Source: Streptomyces sp. 2131.1
GTDB lineage: Bacteria; Actinomycetota; Actinomycetes; Streptomycetales; Streptomycetaceae
NCBI RefSeq assembly: GCF_900105515.1
Contig: NZ_FNSY01000001.1
Span: 186,001 to 250,000, forward strand
Length of the DNA: 64,000 nt
Direction of reading: 5' to 3'
Shown here: positions 25,960-35,446 of the stretch, one piece after another
How the letters are laid out: every line of letters begins with the position of its first letter
How positions within the stretch are numbered: the stretch's first letter is position 1
The notes under the pieces: model-generated
The model's input: the letters and a program-made list of their open reading frames with translations, nothing else
What the model was told of the DNA's origin: nothing
Database searches by the model: none
Position numbers and translations under genes: made by a program

Positions 25960-28560
25960 GTGCGCGAGCGGTACGTGTGGGATCTGGACGAGGCCGACGG
26001 TTCGAGAATCGCGCTCGTCGGTGGCAAGGGCGCGCACCTGGGCACCCTGTCGCGTATCGAGGGCGTCCGGGTGCCCGGCGGCTTCTGCGTGACGACGGAC
26101 GCCTTCCGGCGCGTCGTGGCCGGGGCGCCCGAGGTGGACGAGCTGCTCGAACGGCTGGCCGGGGTGGAGCCGGACGACCGGGAGGCGGTACGCACCCTGA
26201 GCGCCGGAATCCGCCGGGCGGTCGAGGGGCTCGCCCTTCCGGACGAGCTGGTGGCGGCGGTCACCGGGGCGCTGGCCCGGCACGGCGAGGGGGCCGCGTA
26301 CGCGGTACGGTCCAGCGCGACGGCGGAGGACCTGCCGACGGCGTCCTTCGCCGGCCAGCAGGACACGTATCTGAACATCGTGGGTACGGAGGCGGTGCTC
26401 CGGCACATCAGCCGGTGCTGGGCGTCGCTGTTCACGGAGCGGGCCGTGACGTACCGGCGGCGCGGCGGCATCGACGACCGCGCGGTGGGAATGGCCGTCG
26501 TCGTGCAGCGGATGGTGTTCCCGGTGGCGTCGGGCATCCTCTTCACGGCCGACCCCGTGACCGGCGACCGGAAGAACGCCACGGTGGACGCCGGATTCGG
26601 GCTCGGTGAGGCGCTGGTGTCCGGGCTGGTGAACCCGGACGTCTTCACGGTGCGCGACGGCGCGGTCATCGGCAGGACGATCGCTGCGAAGGAGCGGGCG
26701 ATCGTACCGCTGGAGGGCGGCGGCACCCGGGAGGTGGCGGTCGACGCGGGACGGCAGGAGCAGCCCACGCTGACGGACGAGCAGGTACTGCGGCTCGTCG
26801 GGCTCGGGCGGCGGATCGAGGAGCACTTCGGGAGCCCCCAGGACATCGAGTGGTGTCTCGTCGACGACGGGTTCCGGATCGTCCAGAGCCGGCCGATCAC
26901 GACGCTCTTCCCCGTACCGGAGGTGGCGGACGACGAGAACCACGTCTACGTCTCCGTCGGGCACCAGCAGATGATGACCGATGCCATGAAGCCCCTCGGG
27001 CTCTCGATGTGGCGGCTGACGGCCATGGCTCCGATGCTGGAGGCAGGCGGGCGGCTGTTCGTCGACATCACCCGGCGCCTGGGCCCGCCGTCGGCCCGGA
27101 CGGCGCTCCTGGACATGATGGGCCAGGGTGATCCGCTGGTCAGGGACGCCCTCGAGACCGTCCTCGGCCACGCCGGCTTCGTCCCGACGCTGCCGGACCC
27201 GGCGCCCGCCGCGCCGCCGCCCGGCGGGGCGCCGGCCCCGATCGCGACCGATCCCGCCGTCGTCCGTGAGCTGATCGCGCGCAGCGAGGCGTCCGTCGCC
27301 GCCCTGGAGCGGGACATCCGGACGCACTCGGGACCGGCGCTGTTCGACTTCCTCGTGGAGGCGTTCGACGAGCACAAGCGCGTCCTCGGCGACCCGCTGA
27401 GTATGCGGGCGATCATGGCGGGCATGGAGTCCACCTGGTGGCTGAACGAGAAGCTGCTGGAGTGGCTCGGCGAGAAGAACGCGGCCGACACGCTCACACT
27501 GTCCGCCCCCGACAACATCACCTCGGAGATGGGCCTCGCGCTGCTCGACGTCGCGGACGTGATCCGGCCGCATCCGGAAGCGGTGGCGTATCTACGGGGT
27601 GTCGGGGACGACGACGGCTTCCTGGACGGCCTGGCGAATGTGGCGGGCGGGACGGAGGCGCGCGACGCCATCGCGGCTTACCTCGACCGGTACGGCATGC
27701 GCTGCGTCGGCGAGATCGACATCACCCGGCCGCGCTGGAGCGAGCGCCCCTCAGCGCTCGTGCCGGTGATCCTCGACAACGTGCGGCTCTTCGGACCGGG
27801 CGCCGCCGCCCAGCGCTTCGAGGAGGGCCGGCGGAAGGCGCTCGCCAAGGAGCGGGACGTGCTCACCCGGCTGCGGGCCCTGCCGGACGGGGACCTGAAG
27901 GCCGACGAGACCAAGCGGATGATCGACCGGGTCCGGACGTTCATCGGGTACCGGGAGTACCCGAAGTACGGCATCATCCGCCGCTACGCGCTCTACAAGC
28001 AGGCCCTGATGCGGGAGGCCGACCGCCTGGTGGAGGCCGGGGCGCTCGCCGGCCGGGAGGACGTCTTCCTTCTCACCTTCGACGAGTTCCGTGACGCCGT
28101 GCGCACGAAGAAGGTGGACGCGGGGCTGATCCGGCGGCGCGGGGAGGAGTTCCGGGTGTTCAGCACGCTCGCCCCGCCCCGGGTGCTCACGTCCGACGGC
28201 GAGGCGGTGAACGGGGCGTACCGGCGCGACGACGTGCCGCAGGGTGCGCTGACCGGCCTGCCGGTCTCCGCCGGGACCGTCGAGGGACGGGCCCGCGTCG
28301 TTCTCGACGTGTCCGAGGCCGATCTGGAGGCGGGCGACATCCTGGTCACCACCTTCACGGACCCCAGCTGGTCGCCGCTGTTCGTAGCCATCGCGGGCCT
28401 GGTGACGGAGGTGGGCGGGCTGATGACGCACGGCGCGGTGATCGCCCGGGAGTACGGCCTGCCGGCGGTCGTGGGCGTGGCGGGAGCAACCCGGCTCATC
28501 CGGGACGGGCAGCGCATCCGCGTGCACGGCACCGACGGGTACGTGGAGCTGCTGCCGTGA
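25960..28560 (+). CDS. rph: rifampin phosphotransferase
   Basis: 866 aa from GTG 25960 (cgAGGA 6-7 nt upstream). Three-domain dikinase layout: ATP-grasp domain (about 1-320; VGGKGAHLG, YAVRSSATAEDLPTASFAGQ, QDIEWC), rifampin-binding helical domain (about 330-750), and a swivelling phosphohistidine domain with GGLMTHGAVIARE (His824). The length equals known Rph enzymes (about 866 aa), and the C-terminal IRVHGTDGYVELL is family-typical. The enzyme phosphorylates the rifamycin ansa hydroxyl using ATP. The RAE upstream supports rifamycin-inducible expression. No helR gene is seen beside it. Confidence 0.95.
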   Translation: MRERYVWDLDEADGSRIALVGGKGAHLGTLSRIEGVRVPGGFCVTTDAFRRVVAGAPEVDELLERLAGVEPDDREAVRTLSAGIRRAVEGLALPDELVAAVTGALARHGEGAAYAVRSSATAEDLPTASFAGQQDTYLNIVGTEAVLRHISRCWASLFTERAVTYRRRGGIDDRAVGMAVVVQRMVFPVASGILFTADPVTGDRKNATVDAGFGLGEALVSGLVNPDVFTVRDGAVIGRTIAAKERAIVPLEGGGTREVAVDAGRQEQPTLTDEQVLRLVGLGRRIEEHFGSPQDIEWCLVDDGFRIVQSRPITTLFPVPEVADDENHVYVSVGHQQMMTDAMKPLGLSMWRLTAMAPMLEAGGRLFVDITRRLGPPSARTALLDMMGQGDPLVRDALETVLGHAGFVPTLPDPAPAAPPPGGAPAPIATDPAVVRELIARSEASVAALERDIRTHSGPALFDFLVEAFDEHKRVLGDPLSMRAIMAGMESTWWLNEKLLEWLGEKNAADTLTLSAPDNITSEMGLALLDVADVIRPHPEAVAYLRGVGDDDGFLDGLANVAGGTEARDAIAAYLDRYGMRCVGEIDITRPRWSERPSALVPVILDNVRLFGPGAAAQRFEEGRRKALAKERDVLTRLRALPDGDLKADETKRMIDRVRTFIGYREYPKYGIIRRYALYKQALMREADRLVEAGALAGREDVFLLTFDEFRDAVRTKKVDAGLIRRRGEEFRVFSTLAPPRVLTSDGEAVNGAYRRDDVPQGALTGLPVSAGTVEGRARVVLDVSEADLEAGDILVTTFTDPSWSPLFVAIAGLVTEVGGLMTHGAVIAREYGLPAVVGVAGATRLIRDGQRIRVHGTDGYVELLP

Positions 28561-28599
28561 CGGCGGGGCTGCGGGAGGCGGGTTCCGTACTCTGGACGC

Positions 28600-29508
28600 A
28601 TGCGCATGCGCCCCACTCTGAGCTGGACCCCCACCGAAGGGCTGCCCCCGGCCACCACCGATCCGGAGCCCGTCGTCGAAGCGCTCGGCGCCGGCGGTGT
28701 GCTGGTGCTGAGCGGGGCCGGCATCTCGACGGAGTCCGGCATCCCCGACTACCGGGGTGAGGGCGGAAGCCTCAGCCGGCACACCCCGATGACGTACCAG
28801 GACTTCACCTCGGGCGCACGGGCCCGGCGCCGGTACTGGGCGCGCAGCCACCTCGGATGGAAGACGTTCCGGCGCGCCCTTCCGAATGCCGGTCACCGGG
28901 CGGTGGCCGCGTTCGGGCGCAGCGGTGCGCTGTCCGGGGTGATCACCCAGAACGTCGACGGGCTGCACCAGGCCGCCGGCAGCGAGGGCGTCGTGGAGCT
29001 GCACGGGGGTCTGGACCGGGTCGTCTGCCTGACGTGCGGCACGTTCGTCGCGCGCCGGGAGGTCGCGCGGCGGCTGGAGGAGGCGAACCCGGGGTTCCAG
29101 CCGGTGGCGGCGGGGGTCAATCCGGACGGCGACGCCGATCTCACCGACGAGCAGGTCGGGGACTTCCGGGTGGTGCCGTGCGAGGTCTGCGGCGGCGTCC
29201 TCAAGCCGGACGTGGTGTTCTTCGGCGAGACGGTGCCCCCGGCGCGGGTCGAGCACTGCCGCGAGATGGTCCGCGCGGCGAACACGCTCCTGGTCCTGGG
29301 GTCCTCGCTGACGGTGATGTCCGGACTCCGGTTCGTCCGCCAGGCGGCCGGGGCCGGGAAGCCGGTGCTGATCGTGAACCGGGAGCCGACCAGGGGCGAC
29401 AGCCAGGCCGTCACCCGCATCGGTCTTCCGCTGGGGGCGACCCTGGCGGCGGTGGCGGAACGGCTGGGAGTGGACATCGAGGACGGGCTGGACGCGCCGG
29501 GCGCGTAA
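28600..29508 (+). CDS. Sir2-family NAD-dependent protein deacylase
   Basis: 302 aa from ATG 28600 (ATG 28606 is also possible). Sirtuin motifs in order: VLSGAGISTESGIPDYRG (NAD), TQNVDGLHQAAG, catalytic His135 in VELHGG, zinc ligands CLTC and CEVC, KPDVVFFGE, LGSSLTVMS and the late IVNREPT. It should remove acyl groups from protein lysines using NAD+. It follows rph by 39 bp on the same strand but is not known to be functionally linked. Confidence 0.93.
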   Translation: MRMRPTLSWTPTEGLPPATTDPEPVVEALGAGGVLVLSGAGISTESGIPDYRGEGGSLSRHTPMTYQDFTSGARARRRYWARSHLGWKTFRRALPNAGHRAVAAFGRSGALSGVITQNVDGLHQAAGSEGVVELHGGLDRVVCLTCGTFVARREVARRLEEANPGFQPVAAGVNPDGDADLTDEQVGDFRVVPCEVCGGVLKPDVVFFGETVPPARVEHCREMVRAANTLLVLGSSLTVMSGLRFVRQAAGAGKPVLIVNREPTRGDSQAVTRIGLPLGATLAAVAERLGVDIEDGLDAPGA

Positions 29509-29525
29509 CGGTGGGGCGGCGGCCC

Positions 29526-29972
29526 TCAGCCCCGCCGTCCGGCGGTCGTCAGCTGTCCCCGGACCCATGCCGGGTCCGGGTTGGTGTGGGGTTTGCCCGC
29601 CACGACGACCGTCGGGACGGTCTCGTTGCCGTCGTTGGCCGCCCGCACCTCCGCGGCCGCTTCCGGGTCACGCCAGATGTCGACCCAGTGCAGCCGGCGG
29701 GCGCGCCGACGCAGCCTGAACCGCAGCCGCAGGCAGTACGCGCAGCCCGGCCGCCAGAACACGATCGGCCGGCCGTCGGCCGCGCTGCGGCGCCGGGCCT
29801 CCGCCGCGCTGATGGATCTCGGGAAGACCAGGGGCGAGTTCAGGACCGCGAGCAGCACGAAGGCCACCAGGAGGAAGGCTCCTTCGCCGGTGCTCCCCCG
29901 GGCGAACGACCAGGCCGCGAGCGCCGTACCGGCGGCGAGGAACAGGATCGGCAGCAGCCAGACACGCATCAT
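29526..29972 (-). CDS. membrane-anchored glutaredoxin-like protein
   Basis: 148 aa from ATG 29972 (or 29969). Two N-terminal membrane helices (about 3-20 and 30-47), then a thioredoxin-fold domain with the redox motif CAYC (PGCAYCLRLR) and the cis-Pro segment ETVPTVVVAG. It faces the cytoplasm or cell surface depending on topology; probably a thiol-disulfide or mycoredoxin-like reductase. It lies next to a second small gene on the same strand. Confidence 0.85.
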   Translation of the reverse strand: MMRVWLLPILFLAAGTALAAWSFARGSTGEGAFLLVAFVLLAVLNSPLVFPRSISAAEARRRSAADGRPIVFWRPGCAYCLRLRFRLRRRARRLHWVDIWRDPEAAAEVRAANDGNETVPTVVVAGKPHTNPDPAWVRGQLTTAGRRG

Positions 29973-29983
29973 GGCGCCCAAGG

Positions 29984-30325
29984 CTACCGAGGCGCCGGCA
30001 GGCCCGGCCGGCCGGACCGCCGCAGCCGCCACCACCGGAGTTCCGGCGCCCCGGTCCCGCCCGGGCCGAGGTCCGGCGGCGGAGGGTCCACGTAGGTCCG
30101 GGCGGTGAGCTCCGCGTCCAGCCCGACGCGGCCGGGGTGGACGCAGACCGGGGTGCGGGTGTCGACCGTGTACCGGAACCCGTCCGCCGCGTCGAACGGC
30201 CAGTCCCGGCTGGGCCGGTCCGCGACGAGGAAGCCGGTGCGCGGAAGCCGCAGTGCGGGGCAGAACCAGCAGCACGGGTAGTCCGACTCCGGGTCGATGA
30301 AGGGTGCGTCGGCCTCGTCGTCCAT
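29984..30325 (-). CDS. hypothetical protein with a CxxC-like cluster
   Basis: 113 aa from ATG 30325. Acidic N-terminus followed by YPCCWFCPALRLPRTGF, then an ordered region (DWPFDAADGFRYTVDTRTPVCVHPGRVGLD) and a Pro-rich tail. No family recognised. Its stop is 11 bp before the glutaredoxin-like start, so the two likely form a transcript. Confidence 0.6.
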   Translation of the reverse strand: MDDEADAPFIDPESDYPCCWFCPALRLPRTGFLVADRPSRDWPFDAADGFRYTVDTRTPVCVHPGRVGLDAELTARTYVDPPPPDLGPGGTGAPELRWWRLRRSGRPGLPAPR

Positions 30326-30473
30326 GTCCCAGGAAGGTAGCGCACGGCGGATGCCCCTCTCGATCCGGTGTCGAGCGGTCCTCCGTGGCCGCTTCCTACC
30401 GTCGCACCATGTGTACGGGCCGATCGCCGTGTTCCGGCTCGGCCCCCACCGACCGACGGACAAGGACGACCAC

Positions 30474-31409
30474 GTGAGCGTGGACAGGACGGACCGGAAG
30501 AAGACGTTGCCGACGCACTCGGCAGGCGTACGCCCGCTCCTGCTGGAGGCCGCGGGCCTGACGTTGTCCGGCCTGGTGGCGGAGCCGGAGGGCACTCCCC
30601 GGGCGACCGTCGTCGCCGTGCACGGCGGCGGGATGCGGGCCGGTTACTTCGACGGGCAGGCGCACCCCGATCTGTCCCTGCTCATGCTGGGCGCCCGGCT
30701 CGGCTTCACCGTGCTGGCGCTCGACCGGCCCGGTTACGGCCGTTCGGCAGCGCAAGTGCCGGCCGGTCTGACCCTGGGCGAGCAGGCCGTCGTCCTGCCG
30801 GCGGCACTCGACGCCTTCGCCGAGCGGTACGAGACCGGCCGGGGCTTCCTCATGCTGGCCCACTCCTACGGCGGCAAGCTCGCTCTCACGACCGCCGCGC
30901 GCTCCCCCGGTCTGCTGCTCGCCCTGGACGTCTCGGGGCTCGGGCACCGTTACGCCGTCGAGCCGGCGGATCTCCCGCGCATCCGCCACCACGTGCACTG
31001 GGAGCGCACCTGGGGGCCGCTGGGGCTGTACCCCCCGGGTACGTTCCGTGCGGCGCAGGCTCTGGTCGCCCCGATGCCCTCGCGTGAGGGGGCCGAAGTG
31101 ACGCTGTGGCCGGGGATGTTCGACGAACTCGCGCCGCGCGTCGGCGTACCCCTGCGGCTGACGTTCGCCGAACACGAGGCGTGGTGGCTGCATGGGCGAG
31201 CGCACATCGCCGACCTGACGGCCAGGCTGGAGCGGGCCCCCCTCGTCCGGGTGGAGCGGCAGGCGGGCGCCGGTCACAACATCAGCCTCGGCCGCGCCGC
31301 CCGCCCGTACCATCTGCGCGCGCTCGCCTTCTTCGAGGAATGCCTGGAGTCCGCCGGGGAGGCTGATGCACCGGAGATGTGCGTGGGCCCAGCGGTCACG
31401 GCGCCGTAG
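30474..31409 (+). CDS. alpha/beta hydrolase
   Basis: 311 aa from GTG 30474 (AAGGA 7 nt upstream; longer upstream frames lack a good start). Fold motifs: VVAVHGGGMRAGYF, LDRPGYGRS, nucleophile AHSYGG, and a C-terminal His in GAGHNISLG. The HGGG-like loop and a long cap region resemble small-molecule esterases/lactonases. The substrate is unknown. It stands alone. Confidence 0.82.
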   Translation: MSVDRTDRKKTLPTHSAGVRPLLLEAAGLTLSGLVAEPEGTPRATVVAVHGGGMRAGYFDGQAHPDLSLLMLGARLGFTVLALDRPGYGRSAAQVPAGLTLGEQAVVLPAALDAFAERYETGRGFLMLAHSYGGKLALTTAARSPGLLLALDVSGLGHRYAVEPADLPRIRHHVHWERTWGPLGLYPPGTFRAAQALVAPMPSREGAEVTLWPGMFDELAPRVGVPLRLTFAEHEAWWLHGRAHIADLTARLERAPLVRVERQAGAGHNISLGRAARPYHLRALAFFEECLESAGEADAPEMCVGPAVTAP

Positions 31410-31432
31410 CCGCCTGCACGCGCCGCACAGCG

Positions 31433-31984
31433 TTACGGTGCCCCCGGCGGAACGGGGGCGGGGCGCCGGGACACAGTGCGGGAGACGGCTCCCGGCACAC
31501 CGAGGCTGGCCCGCGCGTGCTCGACGTATCGGTCCCGTGCCTGGCGGAACCGCAGGTATGCCTCGCCCCAGTCCTGTCCGGCCGACGGGTCGACGCCCCG
31601 GGCGAGTCCTTCGAGCCGCCACAGGCACTGGTCGACGGTCTTGGACGCGGTGTTGGCCTCCGTGTCGCCGAGCAGGCCGAGGGTCTCCGACAGCGCCGAG
31701 CGGCGCGCCTCCAGCTGGCTGACCTCGGCGAGGACTTCCGGTGTCGCGTCGATAGGCACGGGGCCGGTGGTGAGTCCGCGGCCGGCCGCGAGCATCTGGT
31801 AGCGCGCGGCCAGCTCCTTGACGGCGTGGGCGTAGTCGGCGTAGGCCGTCAAGCGGTGCTCGTCCCACCGTACGGACTGCTGCCTGCGCCATCTCGTCCG
31901 CTCGTTGGCGCCGGTCACCAGGAAGGACGTGAGGGCCCCCAGGGCGACGCCCGCGAGCGGCAGTATCTGTTCGGTCAGACTCAT
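31433..31984 (-). CDS. hypothetical protein with one N-terminal membrane helix
   Basis: 183 aa from ATG 31984. One hydrophobic helix (ILPLAGVALGALTSFLVTG), then a largely helical, charged cytoplasmic region rich in Arg/Glu (RWRRQQSVRWDEHRLTAYAD, QLEARRSALSETLGLLGD). It resembles Streptomyces hypothetical proteins with no assigned role. It is convergent with the upstream hydrolase. Confidence 0.7.
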   Translation of the reverse strand: MSLTEQILPLAGVALGALTSFLVTGANERTRWRRQQSVRWDEHRLTAYADYAHAVKELAARYQMLAAGRGLTTGPVPIDATPEVLAEVSQLEARRSALSETLGLLGDTEANTASKTVDQCLWRLEGLARGVDPSAGQDWGEAYLRFRQARDRYVEHARASLGVPGAVSRTVSRRPAPVPPGAP

Positions 31985-32127
31985 AAAAGGCCCCCCGGTC
32001 CACGTAGCACGGCGAGGCGACCATACGTTCCACCGCGCGGGTCGGGCCAACCCCGACCGCCCGGAGCCGGGCGCGAACCGGCGAAAAATTCCCGGCGCCC
32101 GCCGACCGCCTGCGGAACACTGTGCCG

Positions 32128-33018
32128 ATGAACTCCCTTTCCTTCGCCTCGTCGCAGCGCCGGGCCCTCGCCCATGTCGCGACGCTGGCCTCGGGCCCCC
32201 CGGTGGACCCGGCGTTGCGGGTGACCCTCAACTTCCACCCGGACCGTCTGCTGCGCGGCAGGTCCGTGCTGGCGACGATGGCCGGGACCGGCGTGTACTC
32301 GTCGCAGTTCGTCACGGGCACCAGCAACGGAGGGCTGACGGCCCGTCCGGGCGGTGACCGGTGGCGCTGGGAGAGCCGGATCTTCGAGGGGGCCTACGAC
32401 ACCGCGCCGGCCCAGGAACGGCCGGTGTACGGGGCGTTGAACTTCCGCCGGTACCCGGTAGGCGGCGCGCCGCGCTTCGGTTCGGCTCACTTCCGGCTGG
32501 GCTCCCCGGCGCTGGACCGTACGACCTTCTGCTACCCGGACAGCTTCTGCGAGCCCACGGACTTCGGGGTCGCGTCCCGCATGGGCCTGGTCGAGCTGGC
32601 GCTGGCGGACCGGCAGGACGTGCTCGACGACTACATAGAGGCCCAGGTGCACGGGCCGGTCCGCCCCGACCGTCATGTGGAGGCGCTGGTCCTGGACCCC
32701 TGCTACCGGGACACGGCCGTCGAGACCGCTGCCCGCCGCCTGGGCTGCCCCGTGGAGTGGCACACCGGCTTCCGGCTCACGGTCGACGAACTGCGGCGGC
32801 ACCCCGGTTACCGGGGGCAGGAGTACGTGGAGCTGGGCGCGGCGATCGCCGTGGACGGTGTCCTCGATCCCCGCATCGTGGGGGACGCCGCGTGCGGGGG
32901 CCGGTTCGATGCCCGGGCGATCAAGAAGGTGTGGCACTGCCTGGCCCGATTCGGCCATCGCTGGGACGCTCACGCGGCGATGCCGCGAGGGCCGGTGGAG
33001 GCGGGGACGGACAGATGA
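32128..33018 (+). CDS. DUF3626 domain protein
   Basis: 296 aa from ATG 32128 (GTG 32122 in frame). Conserved DUF3626 blocks: LNFHPDRLL near residue 33, AGTGVYSSQFVTGTSNGGLTA, and YGALNFRRYPVGGAPRFGSAHF. A later His-containing VEWHTGFRLTVDEL follows. Function unknown; the H/D-rich conserved blocks suggest an enzyme, possibly an ADP-ribosyltransferase-like fold (weak inference). Confidence 0.8.
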   Translation: MNSLSFASSQRRALAHVATLASGPPVDPALRVTLNFHPDRLLRGRSVLATMAGTGVYSSQFVTGTSNGGLTARPGGDRWRWESRIFEGAYDTAPAQERPVYGALNFRRYPVGGAPRFGSAHFRLGSPALDRTTFCYPDSFCEPTDFGVASRMGLVELALADRQDVLDDYIEAQVHGPVRPDRHVEALVLDPCYRDTAVETAARRLGCPVEWHTGFRLTVDELRRHPGYRGQEYVELGAAIAVDGVLDPRIVGDAACGGRFDARAIKKVWHCLARFGHRWDAHAAMPRGPVEAGTDR

Positions 33019-33255
33019 CCGGGAGGCCTGCCGTGCGGGGCTGGGTGGCTTCATCCGCAGGGCGGCCTCCCCGGCCATGCAGGACGTGTGCCCCGTAACG
33101 GCGCCGATATGGGTGGCGCGGAAATGCGGGTTCGGCCGAAAGCGGTTGGAATGGTCTGCGTATGGCGGGGAATCCGAAGATCGTCGTGAGCGACGCCCCT
33201 GCCCCAGCCGCCCAACCGGCTCGGGAGGGTCAGTTCAGTTGAGAAGGAGTTGGCT

Positions 33256-33504
33256 GTGCTGCTTCCCACGCCCGCAGATCTGCGCGCCGCGCTGTCCCGT
33301 TACGCCGATGCCGTGATCGAGGACGAGCGCCGTTCCACCCCGGACACCGTCCGGCAACGCGAGGACACCGCGTACACCCTGTGTGTCATGACGGGGGTCA
33401 GCGACGTGCGAGAGGCGCTGAGCACCGCCGACGCCCTGCTCCACCGCGGCGGCCCCGCCGCGGAGCCGGGCCGTGTCGACCCCTCGGGCGCCGTACCCGT
33501 ATGA
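33256..33504 (+). CDS. DUF5133 small protein
   Basis: 82 aa from GTG 33256, chosen for GAGAAGGAG 6 nt upstream (TTG 33250 is also in frame). The LLPTPADLRAALSRYADAV start and the TRQREDTAYTLCVMTGV-like core match the small DUF5133 proteins common in Streptomyces. Function unknown. It is followed by a strong hairpin terminator. Confidence 0.78.
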   Translation: MLLPTPADLRAALSRYADAVIEDERRSTPDTVRQREDTAYTLCVMTGVSDVREALSTADALLHRGGPAAEPGRVDPSGAVPV

Positions 33505-33541
33505 GGTGACGGGGCCGGGAAACCCGGGGCCGCCGACGCCG

Positions 33542-33593
33542 AAGGGCCGGCCGCGGCTGTCCCCCGAGTCGGGGGGCAGGGCGGTCGGCCCTT
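33542..33593. terminator. hairpin terminator shared by convergent genes
   Basis: Outer arms AAGGGCCGgCCGC (from 33542) and GCGGtCGGCCCTT (to 33593) with an inner GTCCCCC/GGGGGGC stem. It lies between DUF5133 and the VOC gene, which point towards each other. Confidence 0.7.
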
Positions 33594-33618
33594 GGCGTGA
33601 GCCGGCCTGTTCCGGGCG

Positions 33619-33993
33619 TCAGGCGCCCGGCAGGAACAGGCAGAACGGGTGGCCGTGCGGGTCGCGGAGGACCCGTACGTCCTTCTGGGGCTGGAGCTCC
33701 TCCAGCGTCGCGCCGAGCGCACAGGCCCGCCGGGTCTCCGCTTCCAGGTCGTCCACCTCCAGATCCAGGTGCGCCTGCATCTGCTGGCTCCCCGGCCGTT
33801 GGGGCCAGACCGGTGGCGTGTGATCCGTTTCCAGCTGGAAGCTGAGACCGGGGCGTTCCCTCTCCGGAGCGCGCAGCCTGACCCATTCGGGGTCCCGTTC
33901 GGCCTCCTCCCAGCCCAGGAGGGCGCGGTAGAAATCGGCCAGAGCGGGAGGGTCGGGCGTACCAAGGACATAGGCGCCTAGCGTGATCGTCAT
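33619..33993 (-). CDS. VOC-family (glyoxalase-like) protein
   Basis: 124 aa from ATG 33993. Two beta-alpha-beta-beta-beta modules of the vicinal-oxygen-chelate fold: LGTPDPPALADFYRALLGW, and QMQAHLDLEVDDLEAE to VRVLRDPHGHPFCLF. Possible metal ligands are limited, so it could be an enzyme or a drug-binding protein. Divergent from the antiporter gene. Confidence 0.85.
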   Translation of the reverse strand: MTITLGAYVLGTPDPPALADFYRALLGWEEAERDPEWVRLRAPERERPGLSFQLETDHTPPVWPQRPGSQQMQAHLDLEVDDLEAETRRACALGATLEELQPQKDVRVLRDPHGHPFCLFLPGA

Positions 33994-34158
33994 GTCCTCC
34001 ACCTTGCCCCGGCCACCGCACCCATGCACCCGCCGCGCCTGGGCTTGGGCGTCCGTCCCCGGGGTACCCGGGGTTCCTCCCGCCGCAGCCGCGGTCAGCG
34101 TGGCCGTCCATTTCGTTCGGCTGTGCGCGGGCCGATGCGATGGAGGGCGCGGTACCGG

Positions 34159-35412
34159 ATGACGTTGGTGCACGGCATATACACGGCGGCGGGGATCGGC
34201 ATTCTGATGGCGGCCGTGCTTCCCCCCTTGGTCCGTCGGCGGCCCTTCTCCATGCCCATGGTGTTCCTGGTGGCGGGTGCGGCGATCGCCCTGCTGCCGC
34301 TGGGTGTGCCCGTAGTGGACCCCGTACGGGACCGGGTGTGGGTCGAGCATGTGACGGAGATCTGCGTGATCGTGTCGCTGATGGGCGCCGGGCTGTCGAT
34401 CGACCGGCCCTTCGGATGGCGTAGCTGGGCGGGAGCCTGGCGCTTCCTGGGGCTGGCCCTGCCCCTGACCATCGGCGGTGTGGCGCTGCTCGGGGTGTGG
34501 CTCGTGGGCTGGCCGCCGGCGGTGGCGCTGCTGCTGGCCGCCGCCCTCGCGCCGACGGATCCGGTGCTGGCCGCGGAGGTGCGGGTCGGGGAGCCGACGA
34601 GTGGTGACGACGAGGAGGACGAGGAGGAGGTGCGCTTCACGCTGACCTCGGAGGCCGGTCTCAACGACGGGCTCGCGATGCCGTTCGTACTGGCCGCGGT
34701 GGCGTGGGCGGCGACGGCGGGCGAGGGCTGGTCGGCGGAGTGGATCGGCCACTGGCTGCTGGCCGATGTGCTGTTGCGGGCGGCGGTCGGGCTGGTCGCG
34801 GGGGTGGCCGTGGGGCGGCTGCTCGGCCGGTTGTTCTTCCGCTCCCGGCACGTGCGCCTCTCGCAGCAGATGGAGGGCTTCACCGCCCTCGGCGCCACGT
34901 TCACCGCGTACGGGCTGACGGAACTGCTCCACGGGTACGGATTCCTCGCGGTGTTCGTCGCCGCGTGCACGATCCGGGCCGCCGAACGCAACCACGGCTA
35001 CCACCAGGTGCTGCACGGCTTCAGCGAACAGATCGAGCGGCTGCTGACGGCCGTGCTGCTGTTCCTGCTGGGCGGCTATCTGGTCGCCACGGGGCTGGCG
35101 GACCTGTCGTGGCGGGGGGCGCTCCTCGGTCTGGCGCTGATCCTGGTGATCCGCCCGGCCGCGGGCGTCGCCGCCCAGCTGGGCTTCCCGGCCGGGCGGC
35201 GCGAGCGGGCGGTCACGGCCCTGTTCGGCATCCGGGGCATCGGCTCGCTGTTCTACCTCGCGTACGCGCTCGGTGAGGGCCCCCTCGCGCGGTACGCCGA
35301 CGAGCTGTGGGCGGTCGCGGCGTTCACGGTCCTGGTGTCGGTGCTGCTGCACGGTGCGACGGCGACGCCGGTGATCCGGCACCTGGACCGGCGGCGGGCC
35401 CGGGTGTCCTGA
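34159..35412 (+). CDS. CPA1-type cation/proton antiporter
   Basis: 417 aa from ATG 34159 (GGAGGG about 11 nt upstream; longer frames run into basic, non-membrane sequence). About 12 membrane helices. Key segments are ALAPTDPVLAAEV (the conserved DP pair), LTSEAGLNDGLAMPFVL (ND ion-binding motif) and FGIRGIGSLFYLAYAL. An acidic loop GDDEEDEEEV precedes the ND helix. Exchanges Na+ or K+ for H+ across the membrane; the exact ion is unknown. Confidence 0.9.
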   Translation: MTLVHGIYTAAGIGILMAAVLPPLVRRRPFSMPMVFLVAGAAIALLPLGVPVVDPVRDRVWVEHVTEICVIVSLMGAGLSIDRPFGWRSWAGAWRFLGLALPLTIGGVALLGVWLVGWPPAVALLLAAALAPTDPVLAAEVRVGEPTSGDDEEDEEEVRFTLTSEAGLNDGLAMPFVLAAVAWAATAGEGWSAEWIGHWLLADVLLRAAVGLVAGVAVGRLLGRLFFRSRHVRLSQQMEGFTALGATFTAYGLTELLHGYGFLAVFVAACTIRAAERNHGYHQVLHGFSEQIERLLTAVLLFLLGGYLVATGLADLSWRGALLGLALILVIRPAAGVAAQLGFPAGRRERAVTALFGIRGIGSLFYLAYALGEGPLARYADELWAVAAFTVLVSVLLHGATATPVIRHLDRRRARVS

Positions 35413-35446
35413 GGTCCGCGCATTCTGTACGTGGCCGCGCCCGCGC

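Noticed and set aside
25600..27573. 657-codon minus-strand frame over rph
   Set aside because: Antisense shadow; rph itself has the full motif set and ribosome site.
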